Positions 44,419-58,446 of a stretch of DNA of 64,000 bases are shown here, in pieces. Each line of letters begins with the position of its first letter. Within the stretch, counting starts at the first letter, position 1. The position numbers and the translations under genes are program-made. Source of the DNA: Rhizopus arrhizus (taxonomy: Eukaryota; Mucoromycota; Mucoromycetes; Mucorales; Rhizopodaceae); the NCBI GenBank assembly GCA_024220505.1, contig JAKZZE010000006.1, positions 868,001 to 932,000 on the forward strand. Direction: 5' to 3'. A model generated the notes under the pieces. It had not been told where the DNA came from. It did not search any database and saw only the letters and a program-made list of their open reading frames with translations.

Positions 44419-47400
44419 ATGGATAATCAACAAGTACTTCGTCCCTTATCTATAAAGCAAAATACAACAGAGGTTTCTGTTCTCGTCCCTGCCGATATTT
44501 GGGTTCCTGCTGAGCAGCTTAGAGAAGAGTTTCCTCACGACGATGAAAATGTAGAAGAAATTACTGAAATCGAACTCGCTGCAAAATTTTTATATTTCAC
44601 CACAACCCGTGCTTCAGCAGAATCTCAGTTTTTGCCGGTTGCCAGAACATTATTCATTGACTTTTGTACTCAATATCTTAAAAAGAACGATGTCCATGCC
44701 ATCACTCGCTCTTTACCTTCTGAATCCAAAAAGGTTGTTATCCAAGCTTACTACTCTGCTCTCGTAGTTCTCAAAGAGCAAAATGTTTTGTCTACTGAAG
44801 AAGCAGCTCCTGCCAGATCAGCTCTCTTTGAAGCTGCCAATCGTGGTGATGCCAAATTATTTGCCATTTTTGGTGGCCAAGGTAACATTGAAGAGTATTT
44901 TGATGAGCTTGCCGATATTTGGGAAACTTATCAAGGCCTTGTAAAGCCTTTTGTGGAACGTATGGCTATTGTATTGGGTGAATATGCCCGTAGTCCAGAA
45001 GCTAGTGTTCTTCACTCAAAGGGTTTGGATATTATGCGTTGGTTGGATAATCCTGAATCAAGACCTGATCTCCAATACTTTATTTCTGCTCCCGTCAGTT
45101 TTCCCTTGATCGGTCTTACTCAAATTCTTCATTACTATGTCATGATTCGTGTACTCGGCTGGACTCCTGCCAAGATTCGTGATTTATTTGAAGGTAAAAA
45201 AAAGAGGTTATGTGGAGAAAAGATGATTAAATTATTCCATTTTAGGAACTACGGGTCACAGCCAAGGTGTTATTAGTTCTGCAGTTATTTCTGCTTCATC
45301 CACTGAAGAAGAATTTATTCAAAATGCTGAAAAGGCATTGGGTCTTCTTTTCTGGATCGGTACTCGTGCTCAACAAGTCTTCCCTCCTACTACGTTAAAT
45401 CCCGCTGTTTTGGAAGATTCAATCGACAATAATGAAGGCAATCCTACTCCTATGTTGGCAATCACTGGCCTTCGTGAAAGCCAAGTTTTGAAACACCTTG
45501 AGGAAACCAACTCTCATCTTGCCCCTGAGCGTCAAATCGAAGTCACCTTGCACAACGGTCCTCGCTCTTTTGTCTGCACTGGTCCTCCTCAGTCTTTGTA
45601 CGGTTTGAATCTTGCTTTGCGTAAATTGAAAGCACCCACTGGCCTTGATCAATCTCGTGTTCCTTACTCTCAAAGAAAGATCAAGTTCTCTTCTCGTTTC
45701 TTGCCTATCACTGCTCCTTTCCATAGTACATATTTGAAATCTGCCGTATCTATCATTTTGCAAGATGCCGATAAACACAATCTTTGCTTCAATGCAAATG
45801 AAATGAAAATTCCTATCTATGCTACTGACTCAGGTACATTCATATAAAAGATGCATTCACAGGTTTTTTTTAACTTATTGTAATATTAATAGGCGAAGAT
45901 CTTCGTAAATCTGACAACCTTACCAAATCATTATTATCACTCATTTGTGAAAACCCTGTTCATTGGGAAAGCGCTATTGCAACCAAGGACTTGACTCATA
46001 TTATTGATTTTGGACCAGGCGGAACTTCTGGTATTGGTGGTTTAACTTACCGTAACAAGGAAGGTACCGGTGTGCAAATTGTATTGGCTGGTGCTCTTGA
46101 AGGAAGCAACCGTGATCTTTCTTACAAGGCCGATCTTTTCGATTTTGATATTCGTGCCGTTACTTATTCTCAAGATTGGGCCAAGGTTTTCCAACCTAAA
46201 TTGGTTCAAACGTCAAGGTAAAAAAAAAAAAAAAAATAGAACAAGAAATAGTAACCTAAACATAACAACTTCATTTTTTTTTCTATTTAGCAATGGACGT
46301 ATTCATGTTGATACAAAGATGTCCCGCTTGTTAGGTAAGCCACCACTTATGGTTGCTGGTATGACACCTTCTACTGTCAGCGAGAAATTTGTTGCAGCCG
46401 TTATGAATGCAGGTTATCATGTTGAACTTGCTGGTGGTGGACACTTCAATGAAAAGATGCTTCGTGGAAAGGTTGATAAAATCATGAACCTTACTCGTCC
46501 TGGTGAGGGTATCAACTTGAATATTATCTTTTTGAACGTCCGTCAATGGGGTTTCCAATATCCTTTGATTCAAGTTATGCGTAAAGAAGGATTCCCCATG
46601 GAAGGTCTCACCGTTGCCGCTGGTGTTCCTTCTCTTGAATTAGCCAACGAAATTATCACAAACTTGCAAGCTGCTGGTCTCCGTCATGTTGCCTTCAAGC
46701 CAGGAAGTGTTGATACTATTCGTCAAGTCGTAGCCATTGCTGCTGCTAACCCTACCATGCCCGTCATCATGCAATGGACTGGTGGTCGTGCTGGTGGTCA
46801 CCACAGCTTCGAAGATGCTCATCAACCTATCCTTGAAACTTATGCTGCCATACGTCGTCAACCCAACATTATTCTTGTTGCCGGTTCTGGCTTTGGTGGT
46901 GCTGACGACACCTTGCCTTACATTACTGGTGACTGGTCTGTTAAATTCGATTACCCTCCTATGCCATTTGATGGTGTCTTGTTTGGCTCCCGTATGATGG
47001 TTGCTAAGGAAGGTTTAGCCTCCCCTGCTGCTAAGCAGGCCATGGTTGATGCACCCGGTGTAAATGATGCTGATTGGGAAAAGACCTACAAAGGCCCCGC
47101 TGGTGGTATCATTACTGTTCTTTCTGAACTCGGTGAACCTATTCACAAGGTTGCTACTCGTGGTGTTCGTCTTTGGAAAGAACTCGATGAAAGCATTTTT
47201 ACCCTTCCTAAGGAAAAGCGTTTGCCAGCTCTTATGGCCAAGAAGGATTACATTATTAAGCGCTTGAATGCTGATTTCCAAAAGGTTTGGTTCGGTCAAA
47301 AGAAGTCTGGTGAAGCAGTTGATCTTCAGGATATGACCTACTCTGAAGTCGTCTATCGCTTAATTACTTTACTTTATGTCAAACATGAAGGCCGATGGAT

Positions 47401-50400
47401 TGATATCTCTCTCCGTAACTTGGTTGGTGATTTCTTGCGTCGTGTTGAAGAACGTTTCACTCGTACCGAAGCACCTTCTATGCTTCAAAACTTTGCTCAA
47501 TTGGATTCTCCCTACGAATTTGCTGAGCAATTCTTGGCCCAATTCCCTGATACTGAAACTCAACTCTTGACATCTGAAGATGTTCTTCACTTTATTGCTC
47601 TTTGTAAGAGCCCTGCCATGAAGCCTGTGCCTTTTATTCCTGTCATGGACAAGGACTTTGACATCTGGTTCAAGAAGGATTCTTTGTGGCAATCTGAAGA
47701 TCTTGGTGCCGTTGTTGATCAAGATGTCCAACGTACTTGTATTCTTCACGGTCCTGTCGCTGCCAAATATGCTACTCGTATTGATCAACCTGTTGCTGAA
47801 ATCCTTGGTGATATTTACAACAGCCACATTGAAAGCTTAAAGGAACGCTATTACAAGGACGTCTCTATTCCTCAAGTTGAATATCTTGGTGGTGAGCCTA
47901 TTCAAGCTTCCAATGTAAAAGAATTCGTCTCTGGCAATGAACGTATATATGAAACCAGCTCTAGCCCTGTTGACGAATCTCAATGGCTCCAGGCTATTTC
48001 TGGACCCAAGTACAACTGGCTCCGCGCTCTTTTGACTTCTCCTTTCATCGTTCAAGGCAAGCGTTTCATTGATAACCCTGTCAAGCGTATCTTCCGTCCT
48101 CGTTCTGATCAAAAGGTTATTGTTTCCAGTGATGCCGAAGGTCACATTACCAGTGTGAAGGTCCAAGATAAGCGTCCCTGGAGTGCTACTGACAAGTCCA
48201 AGGAATTTGTTACTTCTATTGAAGTTACTGTCTCTGGCAACTTAATTAACCTCAACATCTTTGAAAAGAGAGGGGCTAGCTTTATTCCATTCAATTTGCA
48301 ATTCGAGTACAAGCCTGAATTGGGTTATGCTCCTATTCACGAAGTTATGCATGATCGTAATGATCGCATCAAGGACTTTTACTACAAGCTCTGGTATGGC
48401 GTTGATCACAAGGATGATTTCTTGAATATCCCAGTTACTGAAAAATTAATTGGTACTGGCGAATCTGTTAAATCGCCCGAAGTCAAGGAATTCTGTCAAG
48501 TTGTTGGCAACCAAGCTGAAATCTTTATTGATCGTGGTCAAAAGGTTGTTTATGCTCCTATGGATTTTGCCATCGTTGTAGGATGGAAGGCTATTATCAA
48601 GGCCATCTTCCCCAAGGTTATTGATGGTGATCTTTTGAGACTCGTTCACATGTCTAATGGCTACCGTCTTCTCGATGGCTCTGAACTTCTCAAGGTTGGC
48701 GACGTTGTTGATACTTATGCTTACATCAACGGTATTATCAACACTGACTCTGGTAAGATTGTCGAAGTCAAGGGTACTATTGTTCGTGATGGTAAGCCCG
48801 TGCTCGAAGTCACCAGTCAATTCTTGTATCGTGGTCAATTCAACGATTTTGAGTACACCTTTGAACGCAACACCGAAACACCTATGGAATTAAAGGTGAA
48901 AGATGTTAAGGATATTGCTGTTCTTAAGTCTAAAGAATGGATGCACTGGACTGATGCATTGGAAAAGCATGATATTGCTGTTGGTAGCACATTGATTTTC
49001 AGATTGAACTCTGAACTCAAGTATAAGAACAAAAATGTTTATGCTAGTGTCAAGACTTATGGTACTGTTGCTATGCAAGTGTCTACCAAGGAATTTGTTG
49101 AAATCGCCAAGGTTGAATATGAATCTGGTGAAAGCCATGGTAATCCTGTTATTGAATACTTGAAGCGTAACGCTCAAGAGATTGAACAAGCCCATTTCTT
49201 TGAAAATGGTGGTTATTCTGTCATGCCTAGCCAATCTACTTACTCTTCTGTTGTTCTTGCTCCATCCTCCAACGAACCTTATGCAAATGTATCTGGTGAC
49301 TTCAATCCTATTCACGTCAATCCTTACTTTGCTGACCTCGCTCAATTACCTGGTACAATTACTCACGGAATGTGGACTAGTGCTTCTACTCGTAAATTTG
49401 TTGAAATTTTTGCTGCTGATAATGTACCTCGTCGTGTCGTTGCTTATGATGTCAAGTTTGTTGGTATGGTCTTACCTTCTGACAGGCTTGAAACTAAGCT
49501 CTACCACACTGGTATGAAGAATGGTCGTAAGATCATCAAGGTCGAAACATTCAACCAAAACAATGAAAAGGTTGTGGAAGGTACAGCTGAAGTTGAGCAA
49601 CCTGTTACTGCTTACGTTTTCACTGGCCAAGGCTCTCAAGAACAAGGTATGGGTATGGCCTTGTATGGCAGCTCTCCCATCGCTAGAAAAATTTGGGATG
49701 AAGCTGACAAGCACTTTATGGAAAACTATGGCTTCTCTATTCTTGAGATTGTTCGTACCAACCCCAAGGAAAAGGTTGTTCACTTTGGTGGTCTTCGCGG
49801 TAAGAAGATTCGTCAAAATTACATGAGCATGACCTATGACATTGTTGATGCTGATGGTACCACCAAAACTTTACCTTTATTCCCCTCCATCAATGAACGT
49901 ACTGCATTCTACACTTTCCGTTCACCTACTGGTCTTTTGTTTGCCACCCAATTCACTCAACCTGCTTTGACCTTGATGGAAAAGGCTGCGTTTGAAGACA
50001 TGCGTTCAAAAGAATTGATTCAAGCTAACTGTGCCTTTGCTGGTCACTCACTTGGTGAGTACGCTGCCTTGGCTTCCGTTGGTGATGTCTTGCCTTTGAC
50101 CTCTCTTGTTGACATTGTCTTCTACCGTGGTATGACCATGCAATCCGCTGTCAAGCGTGACGAAGAGGGACGTTCTAACTATGGTATGGCCGCAGTCAAC
50201 CCTGCTCGTGTCTCAAAGACTTTCAACGATACTGCTCTTCGTTTTGTTGTTGATGCTATTGCTGGCCGTGGTGATGTTTTGGAAATCGTCAACTTTAACG
50301 TCGAAAACTGGCAATATGTTGCTGCTGGTGCTCTTCAAAATCTTGATGTGCTTACTAACGTCTTGAACTACATCAAGACTGCTAACATTGACATTCAAAA

Positions 50401-53400
50401 GTTGATGGAAACCATGTCTATTGAAGATGTCAAGAAGCACTTGGATGAAATCATTGATGGTGCTTTGGAAAAGACTAAGGCTAAGCAAGCTAAGGGACGC
50501 GTTGTTCTTGAACGTGGTTTTGCCACCGTTCCTCTTCCCGGTATTGATGTACCTTTCCACTCTTCGTTCTTGCTTAGTGGTGTCTCGCCTTTCCGTACTT
50601 TCTTGGCCAAGAAATTCGATCCTTCTGATATTGATGTTGGCCAATTATCTGCCAAGTACATTCCTAATTTGACTGCTATTCCCTTCAGCACTGACAAGAG
50701 CTATATTGAAGATGTTTATAAGTTAACATCTAGTCCTCGTTTGTCTGAAGTGCTTGAAAACTGGTCTCCTGAAAAGTACGTAACACCTGCTCAACAGCAA
50801 CACCTTGGTTATATCCTTTTGATTGAGCTTTTGGCTTATCAATTCGCTTCTCCTGTCCGTTGGATCGAGACTCAAGACCAATTGTTCAAGAACTACCAAG
50901 TTGAACGTCTTATCGAAGTTGGTCCTTCTCCTACCCTTAGTGGTATGGCCGTTCGTACTTTGAACCTCAAGTACCAAGCTTATGACAATGCCTTGAGCAA
51001 CCGTCGTCAAAACTTGAGTATTTCCAAGGATGCAAAGGAAATTTACTATGAATTTGAAAATGTTGAAGAAGAAGCATCTTCAGCCGAAGCAGCACCTGCC
51101 GCTTCCGCTACTCCCGCTGCACCTGTAGCTGCTTCTGCACCTGCACCTGTTGCCGCCGCTGCACCTGCTGCTGCTGGTCCTGCTGCTGCTGTTAGTGATG
51201 TTCCTGTCACTGCTACTGAAATTCTTCATGCAGTTATTGCTCAAAAATTGAAGAAATCCGTTGATGAAGTACCCATGTCTAAGGCCATCAAGGATCTGGT
51301 TGGTGGTAAATCAACCCTTCAAAATGAAATTCTTGGTGATTTACAAAAAGAATTCAACAATGGTGTTCCTGAAAAATCCGAAGAAACTCCTTTGGATGAA
51401 CTTGGTTCTGCCTTGAACAATGGTTTCTCTGGCACTCTCGGTAAACATTCTTCTACTTTGGTTGCCAAGATGATTGGTGCTAAAATGCCTGGTGGTTTCA
51501 CTTTAAACTCTGCCAAGACTTACCTCTCCAACTCTTATGGTCTCGGTAGCGGTCGTACTGAAGGTGCTCTCTTGATCGCTATCACTATGGAGCCTGCTTC
51601 TCGTCTTGGTTCTGAAGCTGAAGCTAAAGCCTGGTTAGACTCTGTAGCCCAAGCTTATGCTAAGAAGGCCGGTATCACCCTTTCTACTCCTGGTTCTGGT
51701 AGTGCTGGTGGCGCAGCTGGTGGTGCATCTGTAGCTGTTATTAACAGTGAAGAATTCGATGCCATGAAGGCTAAGCAAGATGCTTTGATCTACCAACAGC
51801 TCAACTTGTACGCCAAGTATCTTCAAAAGGATTTACGTGAAGGCGCCAAGAAATACGAACAAGAGAAGGTCACTACTGCCAAGTTGCAAGCCGAACTTGA
51901 TTTATGGTTAACCGAGCATGGTGACATTTATGCTGAAGGTATTAAGCCCTCTTTCTCTGCTCTCAAGGCCCGTCGTTATGACTCTCACTGGAACTGGGCT
52001 CGTCAAGATGCTCTTGAGATGTGGTATGATATTATCTTTGGTAAGCTTGCCATTGTTGATCGTGAGATCACTGCCAAGTGCATTCGTGTCATGAACCGTG
52101 CCTATCCTGAATTGCTCGACTTTATGCGTTACAATGTCGAAAAGTGCGCTACTGATAAGGGTGAAACTTACAGACTTGCTAAAGATTTTGGTCAAGCCTT
52201 GATTGAAAACTGTGCTGAAGTACTTGCTGAAGATCCTGTTTACAAAGATGTTGGTTTCCCCACTGGTCCCAAGACAGATGTTACTGAAAAGGGTGACATT
52301 AGTTATGCTGAAGTTCCTCGTCCTGGTTGCCGTAAGTTGGCCGACTACGTCAAAGATATGACCACTGGTTCTGAAATGACCGAAGTTTCAGACCGTCTCA
52401 AGGCACAACAAGGTATTTCTCGTATGCCTTTCTTACATCTCAAGAAGAAGAACCCTAGCGAGCCCAGTGGATGGGAATTCAGTAATGAACTTACTTCCTC
52501 TTACCTTGATGTATTGCGCGAAATTGCCGAAAAGGGTATCACATTTGTTGACAAGTGCGTCCTTTTGACTGGTGCAGGTAAAGATTCTATTGGTTCTGAA
52601 GTATTGAAGGGTCTTATTGCCGGTGGTGCCAAGGTGATTGTCACTACTTCTCGTTTCAGTCCTCAAGTTACCAAATACTTCCAGTCCATTTATGAAACTT
52701 ATGGTTCCAAAGGTTCTGAGCTTGTTCTTGTTCCCTTCAACCAAGGCTCTAAATTGGATGTCGATGCTTTAGTCGAATATATTTACGATCCTAAGGGTCT
52801 TAACTGGGATCTTGACTTTGTTATTCCTTTCGCTGCTATTCCCGAAAATGGTCGTGAAATTGATTCCATTGATTCCAAATCTGAACTTGCTCATCGTATC
52901 ATGTTGACTAACCTTCTCCGTATGTTGGGTAACGTCAAGACCCACAAGCAAAATATTGGTTCTGACACTCGTCCTGCCCAAGTCATTCTTCCCTTGTCTC
53001 CTAACCATGGTACTTTTGGTGCTGATGGTCTTTATGGTGAATCCAAGATCTCTCTTGAGACTTTGTTTAACCGTTGGTACTCTGAAAGCTGGTCAAATTA
53101 CTTGCTTATTGCAGGTGCTGTCATTGGTTGGACTCGTGGTACGGGCTTGATGAGTGCTAACAATATGGTTGCTGAAGGTATTGAAGCCCTTGGTACCAGA
53201 ACATTCTCTTCTGTTGAAATGTCTTTCAACATCCTTGGTCTCATGCATCCCTCTATTGTTGAACTTTGTCAAATCGAACCTGTTTGGGCTGATCTCAATG
53301 GTGGTCTTCAATTTGTTACCAACTTACAAGAAGTGAGCGCTAAGCTTCGTAAGGAGATTCGTGAAACTGCTGAGATCCGCAGAGCTATTGATGCTGAAAA

Positions 53401-56251
53401 TGCTCTTGACTTCAAGATTGTCTTTGGAGAAGAAGCCGAACGTAAGCACAAACCTCACAAAATCACCCCTCGTGCAAACATGAAGTTCGACTTCCCTACT
53501 CTCAAGTCTTATGAGTCTTTGAAACATCTTAGTCATCTTAAGGGCATGCTTGATCTCGAGCAAGTTATTGTTGTCACTGGTTTTGGTGAAGTCTCCCCTT
53601 GGGGTAATGCTAGAACTCGTTGGGAAATGGAAGCTTATGGTGAATTCTCTCTTGAAGGCTGTATTGAAATGGCCTGGATCATGGGTTACATCAAGCACCA
53701 CAATGGTAACTTGAAGAATGGTAAGTTTTACTCTGGTTGGATGGATGCCAAGACTGGTGAGCCTGTTGAAGACAAGGATATCAAGAGCAAATATGAAAAG
53801 CAAATCCTCGAGCACTCTGGTATTCGTTTCATTGGTAAGTTTGCATAAATAAATTAATAGTTCTAGAAAAAATAATACATCAATTTATTAGAACCCGAAG
53901 TAATGCATGGTTATAACCCTGAAAAGAAGATGTTGATGCAAGAAATTGTTGTTGATCACGATCTTGAGCCATTTGAATGCTCCAAAGAAGAAGCTGAACA
54001 TTTCAAGCTTGAACAAGGCGATAAGGCTGATATTTATGAATCTGCTAGTGGTGATTGGTGTGTTATCTTGCGTAAGGGTGCTACTTTGTATGTCCCTAAA
54101 GCTCTTCGTTTTGATCGTCTTGTTGCTGGTCAAATTCCTACTGGTTGGGATGCTGCTCGTTATGGTATTCCCAAAGATATTGTCGAACAAGTTGATCCTG
54201 TCTCTTTGTTCAACATTGTCTCTACTGTTGAAGCATTTATTTCTGCCGGTATCACTGATCCTTATGAATTCTACAAGTATGTCCATGTCTCTGAGATTGG
54301 TAATGCCACTGGTTCCGGTGTAGGTGGTCAACTTGCTCAAAGAGGTCTCTTCCGTGATCGTCTCCTTGATAAGCCTGTTCAAAAGGATATCCTTCAAGAA
54401 TCATTTATCAACACCATGCCTGCTTGGATCAACATGTTGTTGCTCTCTTCATCCGGTCCTATCAAGACCCCTGTCAACGCTTGTGCCACCTCTGCTGTTT
54501 CTATTGAATTAGCTTGTGAATCTCTTTTGACTGGTAAAGCTAAGATTATGATTGCTGGTGCCACTGAAGATATCACTGAAGAATCAAGTTATGAATTCGC
54601 CAATATGAAGGCTACTTCTAATGCTGTTGATGAACTTGAACACGGTCGTACTCCTGCTGAAATGTCTCGTCCTACAACTACTACCAGAAATGGTTTCATG
54701 GAATCTCATGGTGCTGGTAACCACGTCCTCATGTCTGCCGCCACTGCTATTGAAATCGGTTGTCCTATTTACGGTATTGTTGCTCTCAGTAGCACGGCCA
54801 CTGACAAGGAAGGGCGTTCCGTTCCCGCTCCTGGTGCTGGTATCTTGACCACTGCTCGTGAAAGCTCCAACAAGAGAGCCTCTCCCTTATTGAACTTCAA
54901 CTACCGTGCTAGACAAATCAAGGCACGCCGTGCTCAAATTAAGGCTTGGGTTGAAAGCGAATACAGTATGTTGCGTGAAGAGTTGGAAGAACTCAAGGCT
55001 TCTGGTGAACTCTCTGCTGATGAGGAAGAATCATGGATCGAAGAAAGAACTACCTTTATTCATCGTGAAGCTAAGCGTCAAGAAAAGGAAGCTTTGAGTA
55101 CTTATAACCATCAATTCTTTAAGAGTGATCCAAGTATTGCTCCTCTTCGTGGTGCCCTTGCTGTTTATGGTTTAACTATCGATGATATTAACGTTGCCTC
55201 ATTCCACGGTACATCTACTAAGGCTAACGATAAGAATGAATCACGTGTTCTCAACTCTCAATTGAAACATCTTGGTCGTACTAAGGGTAACGCTCTTTTG
55301 GCAATTACTCAAAAGTACTTGACTGGTCATCCTAAGGGTCCTGCTGCTTCCTGGATGGCTAACGGTATGATTCAATGTTTGCTTAGTGGTGTTGTTCCTG
55401 GTAATCGTAATGCTGATAATGTTGATGTTGTCATGAAAGACTTTGAATACATCGTGTACCCCTCTCGTTCTATTCAAACTGATGGCTTAAAGGCCGGTCT
55501 CCTCAAATCTTTCGGTTTCGGTCAAGCAGGTGGTGAAATCTTGATTATCCACCCCGATTACGTCCTTGCTTCATTGGAAGAAAGTCAATATGCCGAATAC
55601 AAGGCGAAGAACGCTCAACGTTACGCCAAGGCTTATCGTTACCTTCACGATTCTCTTACAGGTGTTGCTGACTTTGTCCAAGTCAAGAATGAACCTCCTT
55701 ACTCTGCTGAACTCGAGTCCTCTGTGTACTTGAACCCTAGTGCTCGTACTGAATACTCCAAGGAAAAGAAATCATGGCACTTTACCAACAAGTCTGCTAG
55801 CCGTGCTACCCCAACTATTGGTGATGCAGCTGTTACTAAAGACATTCTTTCTTCTCTTGCCGAACAACAAGCTGGTAAGAAGGGTGTTGGTGTAGACGTC
55901 GAATTGACCAATGCTTTTAACATTGAAAACTCTACCTTCATTGAACGCAATTTTACTGCTACCGAAATTGAATACTGTAACTCTCGCCCTGATCCTCAAG
56001 CAAGCTTCACAGGTCGCTGGTCTGCAAAGGAAGCTGTTTTCAAAGCTATCTCATCTTATGGTAACATTGCCTCAGATGGAGCTGGTGCTCCTTTGAACGA
56101 AATTGAAATCAAATCAAACCAAATTGGAGCACCCGAGGTTGTTTTGTCTGGTAAAGCCAAGGATGCTGCCGCTAAAGCAGGTGTTAAATCTGTCAATGTA
56201 TCTATTAGCCACAGTGGTGCTTACAGTGTTGCTGTTGCCCTTGCTCAGTAA
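44419..56251 (+). CDS. FAS: Fungal type I fatty acid synthase, fused beta-alpha polypeptide
   Basis: Five exons (44419-45193, 45246-45833, 45893-46217, 46291-53834, 53892-56251) give 3,863 residues. Order: acetyltransferase ([14 protein letters not shown] near 150, [10 protein letters not shown] near 259); enoyl reductase ([18 protein letters not shown] near 576); hot-dog dehydratase ([16 protein letters not shown] near 1565); malonyl/palmitoyl transferase ([13 protein letters not shown] near 1670, [12 protein letters not shown] near 1811); Ala/Pro linker at 2160-2200; one acyl carrier domain with its Ser in GGKSTLQNE near 2234; ketoreductase ([16 protein letters not shown] near 2652); ketosynthase ([15 protein letters not shown] near 3272, [17 protein letters not shown]); and C-terminal phosphopantetheine transferase ([10 protein letters not shown] near 3742, [10 protein letters not shown]). 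It makes saturated C16/C18 acyl-CoA in the cytosol. Yeasts split this over FAS1 and FAS2. Codon use (many GCT, GGT, CGT) suggests strong expression. Confidence 0.97.
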
Positions 56252-56664
56252 ATTATATATTAGAATTTGTTTAAAAAAAGCCAAATTGTTTTTTGTAACA
56301 ATCATTATTCTCCCCAAATAATGAAATAAACTTGTATGATGTTTGTAAAAAGTTATAGTTTTCAAGTTTTAGTTTTGAATCTTGTATAATAAAGATAATG
56401 CTGTTCAACCTTTAAATTCACATGAAATCATCTTTCTATCATGAAGCATTATTTTTTGTTAAAATGAAAAGGGCTTTGTGCACTGTCACTGTACTTGCTG
56501 TGTATTAAAATACACACATCGAAACAATCCATTATAAAACGTAGAGCAAATCATAATAATTTTAAAGTATACAAAATTGCTTTTCAATATTAAAATTTTG
56601 TTTTTATTAATTATATTATATATTATGCTAGAGCGTATCTAGTATCATTAAAATTTGATGCTTT
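56252..56664. other. Convergent intergenic region (FAS and chitinase 3' ends)
   Basis: 413 bp between two stop codons. An AATAAA-like AAATAA lies near 56324, and TATAATAAAG near 56386. No gene. Confidence 0.5.
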
Positions 56665-58446
56665 TTATTTTCTAACTCCTTGGAGGGTGTTCAAAAGTGT
56701 GTGCTTGGAATCGTCCATCTCAAGAGACCAGATCATGAAACCAGCAAGACCTTCGGATTTGACATAGTTCAATTTGGCTTCAAAGGACTGGGTATTATCG
56801 TAGGACAAGAAGGTATGCTTTCCAGCATGATAAGCGTAAGGAGTTTGAGATTGTTCATCCCAGTAGGTTGTCCATCCATTTTTGTTTTCGAGGATACCAT
56901 TGGCAACAATGGATCTCCATTGGTATTCTCCAGTGTAGCTAGGTTTACAATTAGGGCATGGATCAGCATCTGATTCGTCGTATTTGTCGCCTTTGATTTG
57001 AGTGTGACCATCGAGTTTAACATACATGCCAGATGTTGAGGTGATGGGTTGGGCAGTTTTGAGGACCTTACCATAAAATGTGACACCGACATGCATCTTA
57101 TTTTTGGGAATACCAGCATTGTACCACAGATTGACGGTGGTATCAACACCCCAGCCGTGAGAGGATCCCTTAAGAGCCGCATTAGGACCAGCGACATCAT
57201 TCCAGTTTCCGTTGTATTCATATGACTATATATGAAGCTAATTTAGAGAAATAAAGATCATGTAATGAATGTTATTCTTACCATCAAATAGAAATAATCA
57301 ACGTTCGTGACCCAGCCAGATTCAAAGTGCCTAATAGAGTGACCTTTATCATCAAGGAAAGGTCCAACAGAGGCTGCGACAGTGATCACCTTGTGAGCTT
57401 TGGGAAATGTAATATCAAGCTTTTGTCGTAGTAATTCAATAAAAGTAAGGAGGTTGGCAGTATCATTAGGGTTTCTGTTCAAAATTGATCATTTTAATAA
57501 ATAGTGTAAAGAATCGTGATTTGTGAACCTACCTAGCCGCGTTGGCAATGCTATCTGGACTGTTGGGGAATTCTAGATGATAGAATGTCATAGTAAGAAA
57601 ATGTACTTATGCAAGTAGGGTGCTATTAACTTACCCCAGTCGATGTTGACACCATCAAGCTTGTACTTGTTAACCATATTCACAATGTTTCTTACAAGAG
57701 TGTTACGTTTGGATACAGAGCCAACCAATGTACTCATATGAATAGATCCAGACCAGCTATGAAATGTATGTTGATTAGCTTTTTGGAGGCATGACGTAGT
57801 GTAACCATTATACATTACCCAGCAATGCTAATACTAACACCAACTTTGTTCTTATGAGCCTGAGTAACCACTATTTAAACACAGTTTATGTTAAATTTTT
57901 GGGTGACAGTATATTATGTAATACAATACCTGATTTTAAGTTACTGCCATCAAAGCCCTTCAGCACACCATTGGCATTGGGTTCAGCGAAAGCATAAGCA
58001 ATATGGTCCAATTTGTCCCACTTAATATTCTTGGGAATATCCCAATCGAGGACGTAAGCTACAACTTTATGGTTAGGAAAAGTCAAGCTGGAAGTATTAG
58101 GAGTGTTCTTTTTGTTGCTGGACGTATGCTTGGTAGTGTGCTTCTTGGTGTGCTTCTTGGTGTGCTTGACAGTATGCTTAATGGTGTGCTTAGTAGTGTG
58201 CTTCTTAGTGTGTTTCTTGGACAAGTGCTTGGAAGAGTGCTTTGTGGATTTCTTGAATTTCTTGGTAGTCTTCTTCTTTCTAGAGGAATGATGATGAATG
58301 GTCTTGTAGTGAGTGTGTTTATTAGTATGATGATGAGAAAGGGACTTGTGCTTGGAGATATGGCCCTTGGAATGACCTGAAGCAGCAAGAGCTGTGTAAG
58401 AGAATACTACACAAAGTGTAAGCAGAGTAAACAAGATATGACGCAT
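56665..58446 (-). CDS. Secreted GH18 chitinase with a His/Lys/Thr repeat linker
   Basis: Six exons (58446-57930, 57870-57819, 57756-57635, 57572-57533, 57474-57282, 57225-56665) join to 494 residues. A signal peptide (MRHILFTLLTLCVVFSYTALA) is followed by a very basic segment at about 22-115 built of units such as SKKHTKKHTTKHTIKHTVKH, then the GH18 barrel. Barrel motifs: VVAYVLDWDIP, DHIAYAFAEP, KVGVSISIAGWSGS, the catalytic DGVNIDWE with the general-acid Glu restored by splicing, HVGVTFYGK and GLAGFMIWSLEMDD. GH18 enzymes cut beta-1,4 GlcNAc polymers; in a mucoromycete this fits remodelling of the chitin/chitosan wall. One Asp of the usual DxxDxDxE is Asn here. Confidence 0.92.

Noticed and set aside
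46331..56365. Many frames of 60-160 codons on both strands across the FAS gene
   Set aside because: Shadows caused by biased codon use (GCT, GGT, GTC) of a highly expressed gene; the FAS frame itself is complete and conserved.
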